This document shows positions 12,776 to 25,536 of a stretch of DNA of 64,000 nt, one piece after another. The position numbers and the translations under genes were made by a program. Origin of the DNA: Galbula dea. Taxonomy: Eukaryota; Chordata; Aves; Piciformes; Galbulidae. Position 1 is the stretch's first letter, and each line of letters starts with the position of its first letter. The notes under the pieces are model-generated. The model was given only the letters and a program-made list of their open reading frames with translations, ran no database searches and was not told where the DNA came from. Location of the stretch: NCBI GenBank assembly GCA_013399015.1, contig VWZX01001940.1:602193-666192 (forward strand), given 5' to 3'.

Positions 12776-15700
12776 TACTTACAGTACAAATAAATTATTG
12801 TAAAATTTCTGTTTCATAATAGGAAATAATTCCCTGTATTTGAAGAGACTTTGGAAAATCATCTCCATTTGGTAGTTAGGGACAAAACATTGATTAATGG
12901 AGATCAAAATAATAGGCACATCATACGGCACCTCAGGTCAGATCAGCTGTGTCATTTAACATAATCCTTTATGTCCAAACTCCAGATCTTAAAACCTGTA
13001 TATCACTTAATTAAATAAAGCATACAAGTTCCTAAAGATGAAAGTTTCTGGAGCTGCCTGAAATTATAGAACACTGCTTTGAAGTGTAATAGAACAAATA
13101 AGAGATCATAAACAGGAAAAAATATCCACTTAAATAGTGTCATAGATGGTTCAGCTCAGTAGTAAGTATCGTTTGTCTGTGAGACAATTTAAAGCCTGCT
13201 TGCATTATTTCTGTTCAAGCACTGATGATTTAAAAGATTTTTCTGTGCCTTAGATTTTCATAGCACTTCTTACAAAACTGCCTCACAACCAAAGTATTTT
13301 AAAAATGCTAAATATACTTTCATGGTGAAGGCTTAAGAATAACCCAATTTGGTCTGCTGTAGCAAGTGCAGCAACTGGCATAGCAATAGTATGGGTCTTA
13401 TTCTCAGCTCTGATATTTTGCCAGTTCTTTTGCCTATTGCCCAAGAAAAGTTTAAATCCTTTTACTGAACTCCTAAATACTTAGTGTGGCATGTAGTTGC
13501 ATTTCTTGTTTTTAAACTATTTCTTAGTTTTAAAACACATAAAAGTAATAGAAATTAATGTAATTCTTCTAATTTTCTTCACATAAAAATATTTTTAGCT
13601 TTCCTAAGAGAAATGATCGAATCCCTTACATGATTTACTATTTACAATATAATAGCATAGGTATAAAAGACAAGAATAAACTCTCCCTTTTCCAGCAGAA
13701 CACAGAATACCCAAAAACCATGAGACAGTCTGAATTCAATACAGTAACAAGAATAGCAGAACAGGCAAACAACTTTTTTGTGCAATAGTATTTTTAAACA
13801 GTTTGTAGATAAAGATACACTTGATGTAACATAATTAAAGATGATAGAAATCTGCCAGTTTGAATATTACAGTACATGTAGGTTATTTGTAAATCAGAAG
13901 TGTTATTTTCCATTAGCATGAAACAGAAATTGAAATGACTGTAAAACAATAACACCTATTACAACTTCAGAAAAAAAAAAGACAAAAGGAAAAGAAAAAA
14001 CAATCTGGCCAAGGATAAAAACCTGAACTTTGTAACAAGCAAAAATATTTTTTTGAACATCTATAATGGAATAAGTAACAAAGGACAAAAGATAAAACAT
14101 AGAAACTCTAACTGCACTCCTGAATTCCCTCAGAAGATTGTCATCATCAGTAGCAACCTATGTAAAATGGGGTTCTTTATAGAAAAGTCTTCTTCAAATA
14201 TAAAAATCAAATCATGACACAGGACTGAATAATTTTCTTTTAGTATGACAGGACACACACTTTTAATCTTGGAGATTTGAATGGGTCAGTCAGTCTGGGT
14301 CTAAGTCTCTTTCATTACAGCAGTCTTTTCACATATCACAAATTCATCCTCTCGTTAGGTTAGGGTCATACCTTGAGAGTTTTTAATCCATGTTTGACAG
14401 ATGGAAAATTAAACTTGTGATACCACAGATTTGAAACACTGACATAGAAAGGAAAGAAAGAAATTTTTGCTCCCAAATCAGGTCACATTCAGTCAACCAG
14501 AACCTAAAATCTCCATATTCTTCCAGTAATAAAGGAGAGAAGTTAGTAGAGCTGCTCCAGAAAGGGTCTTAGTGGAGACTTATAGCCACCGCACTTAGCA
14601 TATCAAAGGGACATAAAGTCTTCTCCAGTAACAACAGAAGGACTGTATAAGGTGTAGTGTAATGGGAAGGAAGCAAAGAAAATATCAGAGAATGTATAAA
14701 ATAATATCTGCTTTATCTCCCCTGTTTCTTTTTTTGATTTAAATGGGAGCTGTGATGATATGAAAAATTCATGAAGTAATATGGTGGAGATAGAGGAAAA
14801 AGGGGCAAGCTGATCCTGCTTCATGGAGAATCTTACTCTGGAATGTTATGTCACCAGGTTTCATCTTTCTTGGAGGTAGTACTTGCCAACTGGGTGGGGG
14901 GCAGAAAATCCTTGGTCTCTGCCAGTCTTGCAAATAGGCTGAATGACTTGTTTCACAGAAGGAACCTCTCTCATTGTCTTTGACTCAAGGCACCTCAGGT
15001 GACTTTCAAAAGATCACATAGGAGTGAGATAAAGCTGGTTTGGAAAATGTATTGCAGGAAATAAAGAAGCTACCTGGGCTAACAGTAGCAATTTACAAAG
15101 TTCTGGAAGGAGGTGCCTGAGGTTTAGTAAATTTACAGTTCATTGAAAAGGATCATCAAATCTGGAAATTATTTTTAGGCCTCATCAGGAAAGAAAAACA
15201 TAGCCCACAAACTTTATTTCTTGCTAAAGCTAGCAACCTCTATGATTACTGAGTAGATTGACACAAAACAACTGGCTTTCTAGAATCTTCTCAGAGTATA
15301 AAGCAGCCTCAGCCTCAACCTAAAAAAAATGCAAGGAGTCAGCCATCAGGTCAACAAGTTTTGACTGCCTTTTGCCCCTGCTTCCCATATCTTGCTATGA
15401 AAACAGAAGAGTTGCCAGTTTAGGAAGGACCACAGCTCTTTGATATTGAAAGCTGCTTTGTGTTTTCAGTCTGATAACATCTTTGGTAATAGAGCTTCAG
15501 AGAATATGTGAACAAAGGGGATGTTCCATGCTTTAATGGTAAATACAAATGAGGCAAATGTGAATTTCTTCTTTTTTTTTTTTCCTCTTTATGAAGGGAA
15601 GAGAAGAAATTGAGTGACAAATGTCATGTTTCTGGTCTGTCTCTGTCTTTAATCTGGGACTGACAATACTGAATATTCACACTTCATAAATATTTATTCT

Positions 15701-17327
15701 GAATGCATGCTTACATTTCATTCACATCATAGCCTTGTACGAAGTCTGAAAGGCTGCACTGGATGCAGATAAAGAAATTGTTTAATGCTTATTATTTATG
15801 TATAAGTTTTGCTGGATTAGGAACTTGGAAAATTCAGCTGTTTCTATAGCTATTTTCCTACCTTCTCACAATTTAATAGAAATGACAAAGAACTATTCTC
15901 TTGTTCCTGCTCATGCAGTCAAAAGTGGTTTTGCCATAAGGAGCGTTGGACTGAAAAGCTATGTTTACAATTCTAAATAGGAAGGACTTTGGTTATCAAT
16001 TCATACTCATCTGGAAACTCTTCAGCATCACTAGAGATTAGTTCTCTTTCTGTTTTTTTTAACAAGAAACAGCTCAGTACAATATAACCTACACCACTGC
16101 AGTACAATTGTCTTCAACAAACTACCATCATCAGTTTAGTGCCTTCTCTGACAACTCCTTTTTCAATCCTTAACTGAATTATATAAGAATGAGAAATAAA
16201 AAATGGAGTGCATCTCCTATTTTCTGTAAGACATCTTTTTTCCTGGTAGTCCAGTTCAGAGGAATTAATAGCAGAGAGAACATTAATAACTGTGCCATCT
16301 TGTCTGTAAGAATAAATAAGATTTTAATACTAAATTCTATATGAAATTCAGAATTAATTACTTACCAAAATGCCAATGCCACTTATTTAATGAACTATTC
16401 AAAATGGCATCTCTCTAAACCTAATGTGATCTTTAAATTCTAATTCAGCTATGCCCGACTCCAAGCTGTGTGCTATCACTGTTAGGCTACAAACCTTATT
16501 TAGTTATATATGTGCTCTCTCACCACCTACTTCTTCCTAGTCTCTGATCTTGGCATCCTTCCTCATACCCTGAAGTGTCTGTTTCTTTTTTGTCCATCAA
16601 TAATTACTTTTATAATTTTTTCCACTATACCAATACAAAAAATTTAAATCTTACAGCACACTAATTCTACCTTATCCATATCTAAGTGAAATTGAAATTA
16701 AGATGTTTGTCAAAGTTTTGCCTGGGAACATAAGATGACACCTCCATATAATTGAATACTTTTTTTAAATTTCTTGTAGCAAGAAACCCAGAGTCTGATG
16801 ATACATCATTTTTTTTTTATACTGAATCTTTTTACTTGCTAATTGGTTGGAATAGATTATATGATATCTTAACATTTGTTTTATGCACAGAAGCTGATAC
16901 TTTTCTTGAAATATCATCCCCTGAATAACAAAATGCTTAAATGTGCTTAAAGCTAAGCATAGACCTAGTCTCTTTAAACTGAACAGAACAGGTTCCATGA
17001 AAAGACTGCATCTGCTTAAGTACATTGAGGCTTGATGATAATACAGTTGAATTAAATGGCTTCCATTATTCATTTACATATTCTAAAATAAACGGACATG
17101 AAAAAATATCAAATAATCAGTATTTCATAAAGATAACTCAAGGAGTCTGTTCTAACTGAACCCTTAACTGCATTATGATGTTTTGTGAATCCCAACCTTA
17201 TTACTAATGCTCAAAACTGCTGTAAGGCTTGGTTTTACAAGCCATGTTAAACACAACAAATAATAAGTTCTATAAAAGTCCATTCTCTGGAAGTACTTCT
17301 GGTGAATTCTGCAGAAGGGCTTAACTT

Positions 17328-17545
17328 TATGGGACCATGTGCTACCCACAAGACCAGGTTGCCCATGGCCACATCCAGCCTGGCCTTGAACACTGCCACA
17401 GATGGGGCATCCACAACCTCTCTGGGCAACCTCTACCAGTGCCTAACCACCCTCTGGGTAAAGAACCTCCTTCTAATTTCTAGTCTAAATATCCCCTCTT
17501 TCAGCTTATATCCATTACCCCTGGTCCTTATGAAATCAGACCAGT
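17328..17545 (-). mobile_element. CR1 LINE, 3' part, minus strand (older subfamily)
   Basis: The minus-strand reading matches CR1 3' sequence: CCATCCAGCCTGGCCTTGAA-like and CATCCACAACCTCTCTGGGC-like blocks are seen directly on the plus strand at about 17371-17430. The segment then runs on through the older CR1 block ending near CCATTACCCCTGGTCC. The terminal ATTCTATG tail is missing on the left, so the copy lacks its extreme 3' end as well as its 5' part. The small frames on both strands here are CR1-derived. Confidence 0.9.
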
Positions 17546-19192
17546 AAGAATCAGTGATGTCCTGTCCTTTAAATGCTATATGTTGCCACAGTGTTAAGTC
17601 TATGGGCTACCCTTTACTCACAATATAATCAAATTCCACAACCTGGTGAAGGTATGTAAAATAAGTACATTTAGTTATTGATACATCACATTCACAGACC
17701 CAGACTCTCCCAGGCATTACTCTTGGTATGCCTGGAAAATGTTCTATGATCATGGACTCAGAAAAACAAAAACAATTCTGCAAACCACAATAAATATAAG
17801 GAACAATCTTGAATAGGTGAATATTAGTATTTTTAATGAAGATTGGGCAGCATCTTTGTTACTAGTTGTATTGACAGATAACAGCTTTTATATAAGAAAA
17901 GCAGAATACATATTATTTTAAATCATGTATGGTAAAAAAATATCACTCACTTATTAGCCAAAACCTTTAAATCTAATTTTGAGCAAACTGCAGAGAATGA
18001 TTAGATGACAAAGTACTTTTTCATTGTGTTTTTCTTTTCTATAACGTCACTTTTGTTTGCTGAGTTTGCTGTCCATAAACAACTTGCTCACTTTTGATTT
18101 AAACAGTGATATCATTCCTGCATTTACTGCACTGATGCTGAGTCATGACATCATAAAGACATAGAAGCAATTTCTTCTCTATGATATCAATTTTTAAATA
18201 AATTAGCTGTTTGTGTTTATACCATGCAGAAAGCAAAACCAAAACTAGAATTAATAAAATTACACATAACTGCTTTTTCAAACTTATCTAAAACAGAGCA
18301 CTAGTTATAGAAAAGGTTTGTGGACACAGCCTTAAAAGCCACAGAATAATTTTACACCTTCATTGAAGTGCTTCAGGAAGGAACATATCACATTCTTTCT
18401 AAAATTTAGGACTTCAGTTCCTCTAAACATATACCAACATGACAAATTCTGAACAAGTTAAAGCTTATAGTTTGAAAAAGGAATGCTTTAATGCAAATTT
18501 TTTGCCAATATATGAAGCTTCATTATGAAATCTTGTTTTCCTTCCAGTATTATTTTTCCAGACCAACTTCACTGAACTTCCTAGATATCACAGCATCTTT
18601 TTTTTTTTTCTGATGTGCTTGTGGGCCCAGAAAACCAAACATTTTGAGTCAAACAGCATTAGTTTTCTTACACTGCAAACCACAGTTAACAGGGAAATAA
18701 CATCACAGAAAAGGTCCACTTTTTTTCTGAGGACCTTTTCTTGGACTTCTCTGTCTGATGTCAAAGACAGACAGAAAATTTTTACTTCTCATCTATCACT
18801 GATGGAGATGTAGCTGTAGAATTGTTTGCTCTGAGTGACTTAAGGAATAGAAATTTCTGCCAAGAAATTGAGGATTAAAAAGAAAAATTACAAGTTTAAA
18901 GATTAGAGCTAGGTGATCAACAGCTTCCTGGCTTTGGCAGTGAAAAACAAAGAAATCCATAAGTTTAATCAAATTAGATTTTTTTTTCTTGCAAAGTTAA
19001 ATAAAGTTAGATATGGAACGTCTTGCCTGAAATTAAGTTAGATTTTTTTCCTTTTGTATAAAAGCAAACTAGGAAAGGGATTAGGTGCAGTAAACTGAAG
19101 AAGATCATATCTCACTTCTGTCTAGAGGCATAATTATTAAAAGCTATGGGTGACCTGTGCTCATTCCAGCTTCTCAATAAGCAGAATTAACT
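17546..19192. other. AT-rich non-coding DNA
   Basis: No supported gene. The stretch contains a T-run at 18598-18610 and several T- or A-rich stretches. A 66-codon plus frame (18613-18813) begins just after the T-run and has no recognised features. Confidence 0.6.
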
Positions 19193-20258
19193 ACATTTTT
19201 GAAGGAGGTTACCAACAGAGTGCACAGAGATCTATGCTGGGTTGCATGCTGTTCAACATGAATACGAAATAAAGGGTATGGAAGAAAATGATGAATAATG
19301 AGGCAACAGTCTTCAGATGACAGAAAATTACTCGTAACAGTTACATTTAAAACTGCAGAGAATCTGATCTGAAGACACTGAATGAATCAACAGAATACAA
19401 CACATAAAATTAGTTGATAATAAGTTAAAAAAATTGTACTTGGGGAGAAAATTCTAAGTGTGCCTATAACACTGACTGAACTACCACTCAAGAAAGAGAT
19501 CTTGGAGTGATCATGGATAGTTTTCTTCAAATACAACTACTGTAGTTAGCAGTAGTCAACAAGGAAAAACAAAAAGCACATGTAGTAAGAGAGAAAAAGA
19601 AAAGCCACCATATAAATACTATTACTAGAATACACTAGAGTGCCCACAACTTGAACAATATATACAGTTTCAGCAATGCCATAGCAGAAAGCATTAGCGG
19701 GAAAAGGCTACCATGTTTGAGCAGGGGCTTGGAATTCTTCTGAAGTAAAGAAGAATAAACAGAGATTTTTCAGCTTGAAAAAGAGATCATGCAGAAAGGG
19801 TGATTTACAATGTTTTGGAAAACTGTTCCATAAGGAATAAATAGTTACAACAACAGTACATTAGTACTCTGATCATTGAATCATGAGTAGTACAAAGAGG
19901 GTGAATAAGACATTACTATGGCAGTTTATAGATACTAATTATAACAATTAGCCATAATGATTAACAATACAACTAGTTATTTATATAACAACACACTATA
20001 ACAAATAATTGTAGTCACTTATTGCAATGATTATTACTGCAACGTTATTAAATTATGGGACAGTGCCACAATGTTGTGAAAGCTGAAAGTAAAAGTGATA
20101 TACAGAAAGGACTGGAGAAATTCACAGGAGACAAGGTCATCTGTGGCTAGTAAACTTTGTGCTTTTTGTCCAGTATTGGCTTAAAAAATTCTACTTGCCT
20201 TATACATCCAGTATTTTTCACTACTTAGTGACAGAGTGCTGGTCTAGGCGAATCTTCA
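19193..20258 (+). mobile_element. Ancient, strongly decayed CR1 LINE, plus strand
   Basis: Several separated islands occur in the order expected of the CR1 reverse-transcriptase C-terminal half and 3' UTR. First comes a DDRKLL-like remnant of the ADDTKL catalytic box (around 19313-19331). Next is a clear RDLGVIMDS remnant (19495-19520) of the conserved RDLGV block. A TTTTCAGCTTGAAAAAGAGA block at about 19769-19789 follows, corresponding to the CR1 'FxLEKRR' region. Near the end (20114-20153) is a GAGAAATTCACAGGAGACAA block typical of old amniote CR1 3' UTRs, followed by GTGGCTAGTA. Many stops and indels lie between islands, so it is long dead. An AT-rich patch near 19920-20050 may be a later expansion. 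Confidence 0.72.
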
Positions 20259-23200
20259 TACAACAGTACTTGTAATCTGGATTCTATAAAGTTCTGTAGG
20301 ATATGAAAGCAGCCCTGTATTATTAAATTCACAGATGCACTTGAAGAAAGAAAACCTGAGTCTTAGGTTGACACTTAGATGTTAGAATTGAGAATATTTC
20401 AAGCTTATTTTGTTCAGATTCAAAGGATGTATACACAGCAATAGAGCAAAGGATTTACATACAGTCAATGTTATGTTCCAACCACTTGTAACAGACAAAA
20501 GATGGTTTTATTGCTTCTGAAAATAAGAAATTTCATTTATGATCTTCTAAAAAGGAAGAAAAAAATCTAAATGAGAGCATCTGCCATCCAGCAGGCTATA
20601 CATATCTCATTCATTTTCAAAAATCAATAAATTATATTACTTGATACATTTTTACTTATGTTCCCTCACTGCTTCATAGTTGGTGATTTCATAATATCAC
20701 CGTTTTAAGGGGCAGCTCTGAGGTTTAAGGTTTAGATCATCTCACTGATTATCTTACCTACCATCATCAGAAAGATGAGCTCTATTACAAGTCAGGATGT
20801 ACGCTGGGCTGTGGTTCAGTCAGTGCGATCAGTTCCACAGAGCCCCCCTTATTCATGCAGAACACTATTGAAGTACCCACAGTCTATGCCATCTGTGGAT
20901 GTTGGAAATTAAAAAGTGCCACTGTATGTCAGAAAAAATTCTTGGGTTTGCTTTGTAATAATAGAATAAAAGCTGTTTCATCAAATGTTAGCCTTTTATG
21001 GTTTTAATTTTGAAATCTTGTTGACCAGGATTACACATACAATGTATTTTTTCCTTTGAAGCCAAGGAGCATTTTGCCACTGGAGTTAGTGGGATATGGG
21101 AATCACCACTGATATCCAGCAAAGAAATAATTCTTTTCTATGGAGAGAAAATATTTTCACACAGGCAGGTTATATGATGACTAAGTTTTCAATGTTTACT
21201 TATGAGTTCTGCTACAGGAAAAGTATCATAAATGTAATCAGTTCACATTATTATTTTCAAGGTATATTTACTTCTGAACTCCTTTCTTAGAGTTCTTGAC
21301 AGTTCCTGTCAGGAATACAGAAAGCTAATATTTACAGACTTGTTCATTCTAGAGAATGTAGGAATAGAAATGTGAAATTATATTAACTCAAGAAAAAAAG
21401 TATCATTTAATTGGTTATATAATATTACTTGTTTTTTCTGAGAAATTTAGACATGGAAATTTCTGATGAACTTACTCTAAACAATCATCTTTCTTAAACT
21501 GTTTTAATGTCTGTATATTGGTGTGATTATTTTCCAGTGATTTCTGTTACTGTCTCTGAATAGATCTGTTGTGATCTTCCCCATAGAGAATACCTGCATT
21601 TTCTTGACTAGTGAAGTCCTTATTCACCTACCTAACTCTTGTCTACCATGAAGTGATTGAAACTCTGGCCTCATTGCATCCTGCTGCCAGCTGCACAGCA
21701 GGTGCTGGTATTCAGTGCTCCTGAAGTCAGGGCTCTCCTTGCATTTATCCAAACAGCTGCATAATTCCAGAAGCATCTTCTCTGCTTCTTGGGAATTTTA
21801 TAGACAACAGCTCTATCTGAGCTTGTATATTCCTCTGAATTGTCAGCTTCAAATTATTTAAAAGCTTTATTCTAAAATTTAATATAAAAGGGGGCGAAAT
21901 GTTCTACTTTCATGTAGAATGCTGAAGAATTAGTTGTCTTTGCTCTCCAGGTGCACTGCTATAAACTTCAGGTGTATTTCTCAAAAGAACTCTGTAATTC
22001 TAAAAATCAATTTTGCATTTAAATTGTTAGTTATTATTGTTACAATCTCCTTATCTCCCTCCAGTATTATACCTGAAAAAAAAATAGAGAAAAACGATTT
22101 ACACCATTTTTTAGTGTTAGTTAGCTTTGGGTTGGGTCTTAGATGCCTAGCTTCTGCTGATTTAAATGTAATCTTTGCATTGTGTTTCTTTTCTCAGTTT
22201 TCCTCTGAGGCCTGGCCACTAGTCCAGCCCTAGCCAAATCTTCAAGCCCTCTTGAAAAGCAAGATGCAAGAGGAAACAGAAAGAAACGGAAAACAACTAC
22301 TTCTAGGGAACATCAATGAAAAATGTGAAATAATGTGGGAGACCAGAGGTGGACCCTCGGCAGAGCGATTCTGACAGCACCCACTGCTCCCAGGGGTGTC
22401 CGTGGAGCTGCTGAGTGGTACTGCATGGCACCCTGCCTGGAGAGAGGAGAGTTTTCCAACTGATGTAGCCAGTATTTTCCACCATGAGATTCAAGAATAA
22501 GCTGTCTTGCTAGGATTGCTTACCTTCTTAGGAAGAAAAGATGGCCTCTTGCATTGTGTGTCATTGCACAGTGTTTGCAATGCACCTTTGCAGTCATTTT
22601 GATTGTTTCTTAGTGCTTTTGCCATTTTTGGTGAAATTTTTGTACCGCTTACCTCAACATGAATTTTTAAAACAGTGTTGAGCTTTGTCTATAGCACATC
22701 TGTAGAGCTGGTAGTCCAGCTGCTTATAGACTACACAGAAATATTCCTTGGTTCCTTTTGAAGTGCTTGTCTTTGGATAAGCAGAAATGCAAAGATTTTT
22801 CAGAGCTTTCACCCTGTTTCCGATCACCAGATCCCTCCCCAGTATCTTTGAGAATGCCCAGTTGTAACACCTTACAGCAGCTGTCTTACACAGTGCAAAA
22901 TGCCACAGTCCTCCCAGTTTTAAAAGAAGACATTGGATACATTGCTCTCTCCATCAAGCATATTTACGCCAGCTGGTTCGACAAAATTTGTTACAGTTTC
23001 TCTTCCTTGAGCATGTGATCAGAGATAAACAGTGGCCAGATGGTCTTCTTAAAATTGGGTTATTAATTGTCAGATAAACAGTATAATACATGAAAACAAA
23101 GGTTTAAAACTCCAGAAAGCACTACAGCATGACTTTCTATCTAAGACTATACAAAAGAAAAAAACAACCTTTCTCAGTGCTACCAGACAGAGAAACAACC

Positions 23201-23417
23201 GTTGAGCTCAATCCCTTGCTTATATAGTATTTTACCTTGTTCTAAAGCAAGATGTGTGGGGTCTGTGCAGAATTTGTCACTGCCCAAATTGCAATTTCAC
23301 AGATTACACTAATTTTATCACAACAAATTCTGATAATTACATTTTTAAAAAAATGTTTGTTTGCTAAAAATTTGCAGCCATGCTTAAGTCTATATAACTA
23401 TACTGCTGAGCAGTAGG
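20259..23417. other. Non-coding DNA with no recognised element
   Basis: No gene supported. A somewhat GC-richer patch at about 22335-22450 has open frames on the minus strand but no domain that I recognise. The 86-codon plus frame at 22758-23018 has balanced composition but no motif, and I cannot distinguish it from chance. Confidence 0.55.
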
Positions 23418-23605
23418 CATAGTTCCCCGGGCCTTCCTTTTTAACTTTTTTTAAAAATCAGGGTTATGTTTCCCCTTTTCCAGTTAGTGGGAACTTCAAT
23501 GGACTGCCACCACTTCTCAAAAAAGATGGACAGTGGCTTGACAACTTCATCTGCCAGTTCCCTCAAGACCCACAGAAGCATCTTCTAAGGTTCTATGGAC
23601 TTGGT
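23418..23605 (-). pseudogene. CR1 ORF2 reverse-transcriptase N-terminal relic
   Basis: The minus strand encodes recognisable pieces of the early CR1 reverse transcriptase: VLRELADEVVKPLSI (about 23571-23527), then a block like FEKWWQSIEVPTNWK (about 23524-23478), then FKK and a degraded PG motif near 23420. A stop and a shift of frame interrupt it. The catalytic ADD box and all later motifs are absent because the element is cut at about 23418. Confidence 0.88.
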
Positions 23606-23624
23606 AAAACTTGAGTATTAACCA

Positions 23625-24122
23625 GTTTTCTTGGGACTTTCTTTTTCCCAGGGCTTTTTCCTATGATGTTCTACCAAGAACATTGCTGAAGAGGCCAGTG
23701 TCTGCTTTTCTGAAGTCCAGGATAGTGAGCTTGCTGAGCACCCTCCTCACTGCCCTAAGGATCTTGAACTCCACCATTTCATGGTTAGTGCAGCCAAGGC
23801 TGCTCTTGAGCTTCACATTCCTCACCAGATGCTCCCTGTTGGTGAGAATAAGGTCCAGCATGGCACATCTTCTTGCTGGATCCCCTGCCACTTGGAGAAG
23901 GAAATTATTAATATATTCCAAAAACTCCCTGGATTACTTGTACCCTGCTGTGTTGTCCCACCAACAGATATTAGGATGGTTGAAGTCCCTCATGATGACT
24001 GGGACTTGTGAACATGAGTCTGCATTTATTTGTCTGTAAAAGGCCTTATCTACTCAGTCTTCCCGTTCAGGTGACCTGTAGCAGACCCCCAATACAATGT
24101 CACCTGTCCCTGCCCTCCCTTT
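23625..24122 (-). pseudogene. CR1 ORF2 endonuclease-domain relic
   Basis: The intact family enzyme is an AP-endonuclease-like nuclease that nicks target DNA during LINE retrotransposition. Read on the minus strand: a VCYRSPERED block (about 24085-24055), then AFYRQ, then RDFNHP (23990-23973), where the family usually has GDFNHP. LDLILTNREHLV follows, then GCTNHEMVEF (around 23793-23764), where the family has SDHEMVEF. The change of the SDH Asp to Asn (codon 23784-23786) alone would remove a catalytic residue. In-frame stops are seen after the ERED block, at 23934-23936, and at 23661-23663 where the family has a Trp. The longest surviving open part is 86 codons (23661-23921). Confidence 0.92.
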
Positions 24123-25399
24123 TTAGTATGTTAGTTTCTATTCATTCTAATAATAAATATATACTCTGATTTTATTAAAAATTTACCTTTTAGGAGCAAA
24201 AAAGCAAGACTTGCAATTATGGAGGTGAATACTGCAAGATCTGCTTCATGTGCTAATCCAAACTTACACTTCCATAACTCAGTTGAACTCTGTGGAGGTA
24301 TAATGACTCAGAAAAAGAACAACATAATGACAAATTGAGTCCAGCATAGTTTAAATCACATTTCGCTTAGTCTTATTTGAAATTTCACTACTGAAATTTG
24401 ATTGAGGTAGGTCCCACAAAAGGCTAGAAAGCAGAATCTTAGTGCCACACACTGAGAATTCTAGGAATAGAGTTTGGGTGAAAATAAGTAACAGAAAAAT
24501 GCAAGGTTATAAATGTAGAAACTTGCTTACTTACATTACATGAATTTACATTATGCATGAGAACCTCTGAGATGGAAAAGGGAGAGAGGAGATAAATTTG
24601 TTGTGACTAAAAATCAATAGCACAATGTGCCCATAAGGAAAGGCAAAGTCATCTTAGGAAGTTATTATGTGAAATACTTTTGGTAGTATTCATGACTTTT
24701 ATATAAGATACTTTAATTTTTTTCTGTTAAATACTCCCTCACAATACTGATCACTCATGTTCAAGAACAATCACTTTTTATCTGGAACAAGTAAACAAGT
24801 AAGTGATCAGCATGATCGGAGGTTTGGACAGGTTGGCTTTCTGAATGTCTCAGAAGAAAGGTCAAGAGGAGGTATGTTTTCTGTATATAAACACATCACA
24901 AAATTAAATATTAGAGATAGAAGAGCTGTTTAAGCTAACAGGCAAAGTTCACAGAAGACAAAAGGAGTGACCATGGAATAAACTCAGAACAAGTATTATT
25001 GAAAGTTTTCACCTGTCAAATTTGAGTGTTTCTGGAACAGTTTTCCAATAGTGATAGAGACACTCAAATAGAGACACAAAGAAAAAATATTCTCCTGAGG
25101 TTTAAAATAATGAAGTTACTGTGATTCATGGTTGTTTGCACAGTCAGAACATTAGACTTACTAGACACGTAAGATTCAAGCATTCTCCTGGGTTGGGAGA
25201 CTGTCAGTAACTGTCCCTCCTGAGATATTAACAGTACACTCCCACATGCTAGGACAACTACATAGTTATCAGGCTTTGTGCAACAGTAGAAGAGCAGGGC
25301 AAAGAAATAACCTTTTTGTATGTCTTTTTCAAGTTTTTCCACACTGCTTAAAATTACTCTATGGAATAATACAGTTCACTCAAGAAAAGCAAGTCTTTG
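24123..25399. other. AT-rich non-coding DNA
   Basis: No gene or mobile element recognised. The 92-codon minus frame at 25064-25342 has no identifiable domain. Confidence 0.6.
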
Positions 25400-25536
25400 C
25401 TCACTAAGTTTAAGCAGCTGGAAGATGCACTCAGTCATATGGTTTAGTTTTAGGTAATCCTGCAAGGAACACAGTGTTGGACCTGATGATCCTTATGGGT
25501 TCCTTCCAACCTGAGATATTCTACAATTCTAAAGTG
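25400..25536 (+). mobile_element. CR1 LINE, 3' end, plus strand
   Basis: The block around 25427-25535 matches the CR1 3' UTR: TCAGTCATATGGTTTAG, a GGTAATCCTGCAAGGA block, then GTTGGACCTGATGATCC (25474-25490), GGTTCCTTCCAACC and a decayed ATTCTACAATTCTA tail. Only about 135 bp remain. The subfamily differs from the copies with GGGGGGTTGGACTAG. Confidence 0.88.

Larger units (their letters stand above)
9721..17327. other. AT-rich non-coding DNA
   Basis: No gene or recognised transposon in this long stretch. It holds a CACACACACA run near 10570, AT microsatellites at 12640-12652 and 12700-12775, an A/G-rich run near 13970-13998 and T-runs near 15571-15582 and 16809-16818. All open frames are under about 105 codons and lack recognisable motifs. 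Confidence 0.6.
23418..24122 (-). mobile_element. CR1 LINE ORF2 fragment, minus strand, internally deleted
   Basis: The minus strand carries two CR1 ORF2 pieces in the correct order: the C-terminal half of the endonuclease domain (24122 down to about 23625) and the start of the reverse transcriptase (about 23605 down to 23418). The linker between these domains, around 200 codons in the CR1 family, is almost absent, so an internal deletion has joined them. The copy also lacks the ORF2 start and most of the reverse transcriptase. Both sides end in unrelated AT-rich DNA. The 142-codon plus-strand frame (23611-24039) is the antisense of this element and not a gene. Confidence 0.93.

Noticed and set aside
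17247..17547. Frames of 60 and 81 codons on opposite strands
   Set aside because: They read through a CR1 3' fragment and its flank, with no conserved domain.
22560..22605. Possible microRNA-like hairpin around a GCATTGTG...CAATGC pairing
   Set aside because: Only about six base pairs are clear, and the arms do not extend into a precursor-length stem.
23611..24039. 142-codon plus frame
   Set aside because: It is the antisense of the minus-strand CR1 endonuclease relic.
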